A DNA stretch of 18,540 nt, taken from NCBI GenBank assembly GCA_002887195.1, contig PJAB01000976.1:1-18540 (forward strand). Reading direction: 5' to 3'. The notes under the pieces were generated by a model that saw only the letters and a program-made list of their open reading frames with translations, was not told the origin of the DNA and did no database searches. Below are positions 8,279-16,015 of this stretch, piece by piece. The DNA comes from Chrysochromulina parva (Eukaryota; Haptophyta; Prymnesiales; Chrysochromulinaceae). The number at the start of each line of letters is the position of its first letter. The first letter of the stretch is position 1. The translations under genes and the position numbers were made by a program.

Positions 8279-10547
8279 CCCGACTTGGGCGCCGCTGCGG
8301 CCGCCCCCGGAGCGTCGCCACGCGCCCGATACCCGCTGCGCATCGACGTGGCCAAGCCAGCGGTGGTCTACCAGCCCTCATTTGGCAAGCCCTCGCCGTC
8401 GCGGCCGATGGCGCCCGAGCTCGCAGGCGGCGTGCCCACCGGTGGCGGCGCCAGCGGCGCGTGTGCAGGCGCGGGCGGCGGCGCGAGTGCATCGGCGGCC
8501 GCCGCGAGCGCGAAGGTTCTCGGCAAACGACGGCGGGCAGGGCGCACCGAGGTGCTCGTCAAGCACCCGGGTGGCGGCGAGTCCCAGTGGCAGCCGATCA
8601 AGAGCGTGTCCGCCGCGGCGCTCGCCGAGTATGAGGTCAAGCGGCAACGGCAGCAGCTGCAGCAGTCGCGGATGGGCGGCGCGGCGAAGCCGGCGAAGCA
8701 GCCGCAGGCGGTGGAGGCCGACGGCGCCGATCCGACCGACGAGCGGATGCCTTTCCGCCTCCTCGCGCAGCGGCGCTTCGAGACGGGCCAACGATACCTA
8801 GTTCACTGGGAGGGGCACTCGGTGACCGATGCCTCATGGGAGTCGGCGAAGCGCATCAACAACCCGGCGATGGTGGCGGACTTCGAGGCGGCAGTCAAGC
8901 GCGCGCGCTCGCATACCGAGGTGCAGCTGCGTTCCGGCCTCTTTTCGCTCGCGTCGCTCGGCTTTGCCAGGGCACGCCCGTACCTGGGCCCCTCCGCGCG
9001 CAACGCCGACGGCACCGAGAGGCTGCCGGCGCGCGAGCACATGGCGCTGAGCACGGCGCGGAGTGGCGCCAACCCGCCCTCATCCGCCGGGCTGTCACGC
9101 AACGCGCCGCAGCGGCGCAAGCCCACGCCCGGTACGGCGCCGCCCGGTGGCGCCGCCCAGTACGGCGCGATCTCGGGCGGCGGCGCCGAGTTGGGCGGCG
9201 GTGGTGCGGGCGGCGGCGCGCCCCTCGACGACCCGACGACGAGCCGTCGTGGGCTCGCGCCGCTCGGCGGCTTGCTCAAGCGACGCCGACTCGCGAACGC
9301 GGCGGCGTATGCCGAGGAGGACGAGCCGTACGTGACCGACACGGCGCTCGGTTCCCGGTACGCGAATGGCGGCGCGGCCGCCGCCGCCGCCGCCGCCGCC
9401 CTGCTCTCCTCGCTCGCGAGCGCGCGGGGGGCAAGCGCCGTCCTGGGCGCGGAGGACGTGGCGCGCGCCGTCGCGGCAGCGGTGTGCAGTACCGGGGCAG
9501 CCGGCGCCGCGTGCGCCGCCGCCCTCTCCCAAGCATCCCGGGCCCCCGGCGCCGCCCCCGCCCTCGCCCCCGCCCTCGCCCCCGCGCTGGCCGACCAATG
9601 GAGCGGCGCCCAGCTCGGCGCGCAGCTCGGGCAGGCCGCGACGCTCGCGCAGCACTATGGCGGCGCCGTACCGGGCGTCTCGGGCGCCGTACCGGGCGTC
9701 TCGGGCGCCGTACCGGGCGAGCTGGACGTGGACGGGATGGACGAGGATGGCGAGGCCCTCCCGTACCCCGGGCTACGCCCCCCCGTCAGCGTGCGCCTCT
9801 CCCTCTGCCCCACCAAGCTCAAGGGAGGCTGCACGGGCGCCCAACCGGTGCGCGTCACGTTCCGGCTCGTCGGCGCTCCCAAGCCTCGCGTGCGCAAGCG
9901 CAAGGCGATCGGCTTCTACATGGTGCGCCTCAAGATGCAAGGCGAGTCGCACGTCATGCCGGCGTCCGCGGTGCCGCCGCCCGAACCAGCGCCCGCGACG
10001 GCGCTCGGTGGCGCGTTGGGTGCCTGGAGTGGGCATCTGATCACACCCAGTGGGCATCTGTTCACACCCAGTGGCCATTTGTTCACACCCAGTGGCCAGC
10101 TGTTCACACCCGGTGGCCAGCTGTTCAGCGGCTTCGCGGGCCTCGACACGGAGCAGCTGCAGCTGGCCATCGAAGCGGCGGGCAAGGCGGCGGGCTGCGC
10201 CGCGCCGGTGCTCCTGCCAAGCGCTGGCACGGGCGCCGGCGCCGCGGCCGCGGCCGCCGCCGCCGCCATCGCCGCCGCCGCCGCCCGTGCGCCCGCCGGC
10301 GCGCCCAGCACGGCGCTCAGCGCCTCGGCCGCGGCGCCCAATCTCCCGAGGGAGATTTCCTCCTCGATGGCCGCCGCCGCCGCCGCCGCGGCCATCGCCG
10401 CGGCCGCCACCTCGTCGCAGCAGTATCGAAAGATGCAGGGGAGCGCCGTCCCGAGCGGATCCGCGGCGGCCTCCCTCCCCGAGGGGGTGGGGGTCAAGCC
10501 CTTCACCGGCGGAGCGGGAGGAGCGGGAGGGGCCGCGAGCGCCACGA

Positions 10548-10581
<34 letters not shown>

Positions 10582-11628
10582 AGCGGCGCGCGCGGCGGCG
10601 AGCCTACCACCGCTCGCGACCGCGTGCCCGGTCTACGTTCGCCACGACTCGCCTGCCGCCTTCTCGACTCAGATCGCCTCGGCCCTCACGCTCGACGCTG
10701 TGATGCGAAGTAAGGGCTCGTCGCACCTCACCCTTGATTGCACCTGATTGCACCTGATTGCACCTGATTGCACCTGATTGCCTCCCTCATCAGGTAAGGG
10801 CTCGTCGCACCTCACCCTCGACACGCACGGGCGGACGTTACCCGTGGCGCCCCCCGGATACGCATACGCCATCGGACCCCGCCGCGGCGGCTATTGCGTC
10901 CTGCAGCCGGTGGCACTGCCAGACCACGCCCTCGTCGCGAACCACGTGGGCGCTGCCGCGCAGCAGCAGCAGCCGCAGCCGCAGCCGCCGCAGCCGCCGC
11001 AGCCGCCGCAGCCGCCGCAGCCGCCGCCGCCGCAGCAGCAGCAGGCGCAAGCACAGGCGGCGGCCGCCGCGGCCGCGCAATTGCAGGTGCAGCAGCAGGC
11101 GATGCAGCAGCAACGTGCGCAGCAGGTGCAGCAGCAGCAGCAGGCGATGCAGCAGGCGATGCAGCAAATGCCTCTCCCAGTGCCGCATGCATTCACGCCG
11201 TCGCACGGTTTCGTCAGCCTCGGACTGCCTCCCGGCCACATCGCCGGCGGCGCGTTTGCGCCTGGCGGCGCCTTTGGCCGTCCACCCGCCAGCGATGCCG
11301 CCGCCAGCGCGCCCGCCGCCAGCGATGCCGCCGCGCCGAGCGCCGACGCAGGGGCGCCGACGACGGCGCTGCCCGCCGCTGGCTCCGACGATGGCAGCGG
11401 CGCCGCGGCGGCGCCCTCCGCTGCGAACAACGCCGTCCAGGTGAGCCATCCTTGGCATCCCTAATTGCCCTCATTGCCTTAATTGCCCAAATTGCCTTAA
11501 TTACCCTAATTACCTTGATTGCCTTGATTGCCGTCCAGGTGAGCCATCCCCGGGGGCGCCATCCCGGGCACCACGAAACGACCAAAGGCGGGGGCAGGGG
11601 CGGGGGCAGCAGCCTCGCAGCCGCGAGC

Positions 11629-11687
<59 letters not shown>

Positions 11688-12214
11688 GCACCCCATCTCG
11701 ACATTTGTACCGCCCTCCTTGAGCTTCGGCCCGAGCGCCGTCCTGAGCTTCGGCCCGAACGCTCGATGTAGCGCACAGCCCACATGTAACCGACATCCCG
11801 CGCTCGGGACGGCGCCCGGGCTGTCCTCGAGCGATGCGTCGGCCCTCGGCGCCGTACTGGGCGCTGCAGGGGCGCCCGCGCCCGCCGCCGGAGCGGGCGC
11901 CGTACTGGGCGCCGCCGGCCCGGGCGGCCTCGAGAGCGGCGCCGTCCTGGGCGCCGCCGGATCAGGCGCCGTCCTGGGCGCTGCCGGTCTGCCGCCACTC
12001 CTCGTGGACGGTCGCAAGCGCGAAGCAAAGGAGTCGAGGGCGGCGTACCTTGTCATGGCGCCCGCGGCGGCGCTCGGCGCGCCGTCGCGGGCGCTGGGCG
12101 CAGGCGGCAGGGAGCCGATGGAGGTGTTCACAGAAGGCGACGGGTCGGTGGCGCCCGGGACGGCGCCCGAAAGGATCCTGTCTGCTCACGTCCTCCCGGG
12201 CGCCGTCCCGGGCG

Positions 12215-12260
<46 letters not shown>

Positions 12261-12492
12261 ACAGGGCACCGGTACCAGCGCGGCCGCCATCTCGGCGCCC
12301 ACGCCCGGCACGGCGCTCGCACCCGCTGCCGGGACCCCCGAGATGGCCTCCGCCGCCCAGTCGCACGCGGCCGCGAGCGCCGTGCCGGGCGCCGGCGAGG
12401 CTCCCGCACCGAGCGCCGTGCCGGGCGCTGCCGGCGAGGTGGCGGCAGAGGGCGGCGAGGCACCGGGCGACGCGCGCGAGGCGGCGGGCTGA
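8276..12492 (+). CDS. Large Ala-rich protein with tandem chromodomains; exons 8276-10709, 10794-11440, 11539-12492
   Basis: Predicted 1344 residues (1358 if the ATG at 8234 is used). Two chromodomain-like segments lie near the N-terminus. The first (about 79-122) is AKVLGKRRRAGRTEVLVKH..SQWQPIKSV, with histidine where the family has the cage tryptophan of LVKW. The second (about 157-208) is RLLAQRRFETGQRYLVHWEG..DASWES, which keeps W178. Paired chromodomains occur in CHD remodellers and cpSRP43; no helicase or ankyrin repeats are seen here. A conserved-looking basic patch (PRVRKRKAIGFYMVRLKM) lies near residue 550. The remainder is poly-Ala, polyQ/P (exon 2) and repeated GAV(P/L)G motifs. A role in reading methylated histones is inferred from the domain only. 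The splice sites restore one frame throughout (phase 1, then phase 0), while unspliced reading meets stops. The final stop is TGA 12490-12492. Confidence 0.75.
9662..9718 (+). repeat. 21-bp tandem repeat (GAVPGVS), 2.7 copies
   Basis: ggcgccgtaccgggcgtctc plus g at 9662-9682 is repeated exactly at 9683-9703 and partly at 9704-9718. It encodes GAVPGVSGAVPGVSGAVPGE in the chromodomain protein. Confidence 0.9.
10028..10129 (+). repeat. 21-bp tandem repeat encoding SGHLFTP, five copies
   Basis: Units start at 10028, 10049, 10070, 10091 and 10112 and encode SGHLITP, SGHLFTP, SGHLFTP, SGQLFTP and GGQLF. It lies inside exon 1 of the chromodomain gene and stays in frame, so a copy-number change adds or removes seven residues. 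Confidence 0.9.
10550..10582 (+). repeat. GCG trinucleotide repeat (poly-Ala)
   Basis: About eleven gcg/ggc units coding for alanine near the end of exon 1 of the chromodomain gene. Other alanine-coding GCC runs lie near 9376-9400, 10250-10285 and 10371-10400. Confidence 0.85.
10710..10793 (+). other. Intron 1 of the chromodomain gene (84 bp, phase 1)
   Basis: The donor is GA|GTAAGG at 10709/10710 and the acceptor is CATCAG at 10793. Splicing gives ...DAVMRSKGSSHLTLDTHGRTL in one frame, while reading on meets TGA. The first 25 bases of the intron (10710-10734) are identical to the first 25 bases of exon 2 (10794-10818). The interior is a repeat of cacctgattg (10 bp, about four to five copies) and a cctccctcatcag end. 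Confidence 0.85.
10960..11170 (+). repeat. CAG/CCG repeat tract (Gln/Pro-rich)
   Basis: Mixed cag and ccg triplets encode a Q/P-rich stretch, then Q/A/M-rich sequence with gatgcagcag motifs, in exon 2 of the chromodomain gene. This is low-complexity sequence typical of a disordered transcription- or chromatin-associated region. Confidence 0.8.
11441..11538 (+). other. Intron 2 of the chromodomain gene (98 bp, phase 0)
   Basis: The donor is GTCCAG|GTGAGC at 11440/11441 and the acceptor is GTCCAG at 11538, followed by GTGAGC of exon 3. The same 20-mer gccgtccaggtgagccatcc spans both junctions (11432-11451 and 11530-11549). The interior is a minisatellite of attgcctta/attaccctaatt-type units rich in CTAAT and CTCAT words. 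Splicing joins NNAVQ to VSHPRGRHP, and both alternatives beyond the junctions meet stops or shift frame. Confidence 0.85.
11632..11688 (+). repeat. GCC trinucleotide repeat (poly-Ala), about 19 units
   Basis: An almost pure gcc run in exon 3 of the chromodomain gene, encoding about 19 alanines. It is a likely site of length polymorphism. Confidence 0.95.
12216..12258 (+). repeat. GCC trinucleotide repeat (poly-Ala), about 14 units
   Basis: A second pure gcc run in exon 3 of the chromodomain gene, directly after a GAVPGV motif. Confidence 0.95.
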
Positions 12493-12808
12493 GTTGTCCG
12501 CGGCGGCCGCGCTCGGCACGGCGCTTGAGGTGACGGTTTCCGCGGCGGCCGCGCCGCGCTCCATTGCGCGCGGACGCCCCTCGAGGTGGAGCGCCGTGCC
12601 GAGCGCGGAAGCCCCTCGAGGAGGAGTGTGAAGATCGAGCGCGAGATGAGAGCGAGATATCCCGCGCGGCATGAGCAGCATGGCGACAACTTGTACAAAG
12701 ATGGCTGTATGTGCGCGCCGGATCTGTGTGCATGCCCAGAGCATGTCTCCCATGTGTCATGGTGGCGGGGGGGGGTTTTTAGCAGCCAATTCACACTCTG
12801 CCACGTCG
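12493..12808. other. Intergenic region between chromodomain and PPR genes
   Basis: 316 bp. It holds a 19-bp perfect inverted repeat (12507-12525 with 12590-12608), repeated ccgcggcggccgcgc words (12498 and 12539), and a run of nine G followed by five T at 12767-12780. An in-frame ATG at 12671 would extend the PPR protein by 46 residues, but that extension does not look like a targeting sequence. The 3' UTR of the upstream gene and the promoter/5' UTR of the PPR gene must lie here. Confidence 0.55.
12507..12608. repeat. 19-bp perfect inverted repeat with 64-base spacer
   Basis: ccgcgctcggcacggcgct at 12507-12525 is the exact reverse complement of 12590-12608. It starts 15 bases after the chromodomain stop codon. 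In RNA it would form a very stable GC-rich hairpin in the 3' UTR. Its arms also contain the GCGCCGTGCC motif repeated inside the gene. Confidence 0.85.
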
Positions 12809-15128
12809 ATGGCGGTCGTCAGAATCGGCGCGGCGTCGGCGGCGGCGGCGGCGGCGCTTCGGCGCGCCGCTGTGCCATCGCCGCTACATCCAGCGCTGCG
12901 CGCGATGAGCAGCAGAAGCTGGAGCAGCAGAGCGAGCGGGAGCAGCCGAAGCTTGCTCGTGCGCCATGTTGCCGGCGCTGGCCTGCCGAGCGGCCACGGC
13001 GGCCGCCTGCTCTGCACGAGCAGCTTCGCAGAGCAGCTGCAAGTAGACCAGGACGAGGTCTTCGCGTCGCGCCTCGACAACGATCGCGGCGCCATGGACA
13101 TAGTGAACGGGCTGAACGACGCCGTGCAGCTCCTCCAAGAACAGGAGGACCAGGGCGTAGCTGCCGACCGCACACAGGACCTGTTCATGACGGCAGTCAT
13201 GCACGACAGCAAGCTGTACGACGCGGTGCTCGCCTACTTTACGAGCCAAAAGGACGCGAACCCGAACACGGAGACGTACACCTCGCTCATCTACGTGTGC
13301 GTCAAGCTACGCCAGCTCGACGAGGGCTTCAAGCACTTTGAGCGCATGATGAATGAGGGAGTGCTGCCCGACAACCGCACGTACGCGCACCTGATCAAGG
13401 GGTGCGGGCGCACGAAGCAGATCAAGCGCGGCGAGGCCTTCTGGCGGCTGCTCAAGCAGCGCAACGCGCCGCAGGTCTACGACCGACGCGTCTTCAACGC
13501 GATGCCATGGCCCCTCTGCATGCATGTGCTCAGCACGGCGCCCTCGCCTCTCCCCACAGGTCTACGACCGTCGCGTCTTCAACGCGATGATCAACATGTA
13601 CTCGCATTCGAAGCAGCGCCACCAGTTCCTGACGCCCGCCGAGGCGGCGCCGCCGTGGGAGATCTTCGGCGAGATGCAGAACCGCGGCGTAGAGCCGGAC
13701 GACGTGACGTACAATAGCCTGATCTCGCTCTGCAGCCGCACGCTCAAGCCCGACGTCGTGCGCGCCCTCTCGACGCTGCGGGAGATGAGCGCCGTCGGAG
13801 TACCGCCGTCGGACGTTACGCTGTGCGCACTCACCCAATCGCTCGGCCGTGCGAACAACATCGAGCTGGCGCGCTCGCAGATCAAGGAGCTCCTCGCGAA
13901 TCAGCCCCACCTGCGACCCACCACCTCGACGTGGCGTCCGCTGCTTCATGCCACCGCCGTCTCGGGCGACGTCGAGATGACCCAAACGCTCTTCGATGAG
14001 ATGAAGGCCGCGTGCGGATCGGTACCCTGAGGACCCCTGCGTGCCTCCCTCATCCCTGCTTGCCTCCCTCATCACTGAGGACCCTTGAGTGCCTCCCTCA
14101 TCACTGAGTGCCTCCCTCAACAGGTGCTCTTCGACTCGTTCAAGCATCGAGTTTCGCACGCGACCAATTACCTGATCCTGGCGCACGGGTATAAGCACGG
14201 GTATGCGGCGGCTGAGAAGCGCTTCGCCGAGGCCCGCTCGAGTGCTCAGGTGGACATGCTCACGTATACTTTCATGCTCGAGCTCGCCCTTGGGTTGCAC
14301 TCGCGCCCCGGCCGCTCGCCCCTGGTGAATGAGACCGGACGGACGCTGGCGCTGGGGCTCTGGGACATGATGCGCGAGGATGGGCTCACGCCCTCGTCGC
14401 AGTTCTGCCACCGCCTCTTCGCCGTGTACGCGCAGCACGGCCGGCTAGAGGAGGCCGAGGCTCTCTTTGCCTCGATGCAGGCGGCCTCGCAGACGATGCG
14501 CCGATCTGGCGAGGATCTCGCCGCACGATGGGCGGGAGGCGACCTCGAGTCTGTGCGCGCTTTCCTAGCGACCGCATCGCTCTCAGGCAACTCGATGTGC
14601 CACACCTCGCACTCGTACGTGCGCCTCATCGAAGCGTGCGTGATGGCCAACCAGCCGCAGCGCGCCGCCCTCCACCTGAAAGCCTTGCAAGAGGAAGCAC
14701 AGGCCAAAGGGATCTTTCTCGGGCACGAGCTCACGACGCCGTTGCTGCTCGCGCTCTCGCGGGGCGGGCTCGAGACACTCGACCTCGCCCTCGAGCTGCA
14801 CCAGCGGAGCTTCGAGGGCGGGCGCCCGTGCGCCGCCGCCCCTTCGATCCAACTATGTGGCGCCTTGCTCAAGCAGAGGCGCGAGCACGCTGCGGCCACG
14901 ACGCTCCTCCAGATGGCGCTGCCGCGGCGCGATCAGCAGTGGGTGTATTCGAAGCTCGAGCAGCGGTTGGCCAAGCTGCACGAGCTCACCGCGAGCTCGC
15001 AGCCGCCCGAGCGCCGTCCTGAGCTCGAGGCGCTCCTCGACACCGTGTGCGAGCGCTTCGAGCTGCAGCGGCCTGCCGAGAAGGCGGCAGCTGAACAGGT
15101 TCCGGCAGCGGCACCAGCCGCGAGCTGA
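12809..15128 (+). CDS. Pentatricopeptide repeat protein, probably mitochondrial; exons 12809-13474, 13560-14021, 14124-15128
   Basis: Predicted 710 residues. PPR proteins bind single-stranded organellar RNA and act in its processing, stability or translation. The ATG at 12809 gives an N-terminus rich in Ala, Arg and Ser without acids (MAVVRIGAASAAAAAALRR), a good mitochondrial presequence; an ATG at 12671 is possible but adds unlikely sequence. Clear PPR units: about 154-188 (TYTSLIYVCVKLRQLDEGFKHFERM), 189-222 (TYAHLIKGCGRTKQIKRGEAF), 223-270 with an inserted loop (VFNAMINMYS..IFGEMQNRGVEPD), 271-307 (VTYNSLISLCS..LREMSAVGVPPSD), 308-342 and 344-372 (..LFDEMKA). More degenerate helical repeats follow in exon 3, such as FCHRLFAVYAQHGRLEEAEALFASM. 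The final part (after about 620) is Ala/Glu-rich. No nuclease, DYW or SMR domain is visible. Frame changes at both introns support the splicing model. Confidence 0.88.
13475..13559 (+). other. Intron 1 of the PPR gene (85 bp, phase 0)
   Basis: The donor is CCGCAG|GTCTAC at 13474/13475 and the acceptor is CCCCACAG at 13559. The first 30 bases of the intron repeat the first 30 bases of exon 2 with one mismatch. With the shared CAG this makes a 33-bp direct repeat (13472-13504 and 13557-13589). Splicing removes one copy and keeps VYDRRVFNAMINMY intact; retention shifts the frame because 85 is not a multiple of three. The GTCTAC donor is non-consensus after GT. Confidence 0.85.
14022..14123 (+). 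other. Intron 2 of the PPR gene (102 bp, phase 0)
   Basis: The donor is GATCG|GTACCC at 14021/14022 and the acceptor is CTCAACAG at 14123. Read through, the frame meets TGA after two codons. The interior is a minisatellite of tgcctccctcatc and actgagg-type units (CTCAT words), ending like the intron at 10710-10793. No exon duplication is seen at its junctions. The donor position is less certain than the acceptor. Confidence 0.75.
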
Positions 15129-16015
15129 AGATTCGGCTTCAACCGCGTCCTCGAGACCACGAGGGATGGACTTACTAGGGCAGGACCTCCGTGGATCCAC
15201 GTGGCGATGAAGGGAGGCGATGATGCATACTATCAAGTTACTATGCAGCCCCGGAAATTGGGCCCGCAGCGCGCACCAAAACATGTTGAGCTGGTGACAT
15301 AGATATTTGGCTAACATTTGTGCGACATCTGAGACGAGACGTATAAGGGCAACCTCGGCCCCCCCTACATGTTACATCGTGTAATTCGTACATAATTCGT
15401 ATCACCGACGAACTTTCAACTTACCTCTTCCGTGACCGTTCCGCCGGCGACCGGATTCGACGCGGCTCTTCTCGGTTCGGTTGAAGACTTGATGTGCGAA
15501 GATGTGCGGGACGAGCGCGGTTTGGCGCACGCCACTCAGCAGCACCCACCCGCCCACCCCGTGCGCGTGAGCGGGTCTTTGACGAGGCCAACCAGGGGAT
15601 TTGTGTCGTGTCGAAGCCGTGCCCGCACGAGACGTGCCATGAGTAGGCGAACATGGGGTAATCTGTGCTCTGTGGGTAGCAGCGCGCGCCCGCCGCCCAC
15701 TCCCGGGACCTGTTCTGTTGTGTCAACCGTGTGAGGAAGAGCTCGAGTGGTGAGCGCCTGGAACGGCGCGGCGCTCTGTGGGAAAATTCGTGACAAATCT
15801 CGGAACGGGAAGCACAGAAAATAACGACGATCTGATCGACGTCGAACTTGACGGACCAATCATCCCTGCGCACAAGGGAGAGCAGTCGAAACGTGCGCGT
15901 GCTCAGGTATGTGGCGCCGCTCGCGACGCCGCCTGCGCATGCCTCGTATCCGTAGCGCGAGCGTGTGGTCGCTTTCGCTTGTTTCGTCTCTCGCAGGCTC
16001 TGGCGGGCTCCTCTC
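15129..16015. other. Intergenic region without supported gene
   Basis: 887 bp. Open frames at 15432-15734 (+), 15421-16017 (-) and 15778-16122 (+) show no recognisable domain and I do not call them. A short direct repeat (aattcgtacat/aattcgtatca) lies near 15381-15404. A splice-like CAG|GTATGT at 15906 and TTTCGTCTCTCGCAG at 15996 could bound a 5' UTR intron of the next gene. The frame of that gene has a stop (TAG, 15953-15955) before its first ATG. Confidence 0.5.

Noticed and set aside
10735..10790. Regular short repeats resembling a CRISPR-like array
   Set aside because: Units are about 10 bp without spacers, lie between valid splice sites, and occur in a eukaryotic gene; they are intron minisatellites.
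12671..12808. N-terminal extension of the PPR protein from the ATG at 12671
   Set aside because: The added residues contain many Cys and Gly (including a run coded by G9) and precede a good mitochondrial presequence starting at 12809; kept only as an alternative.
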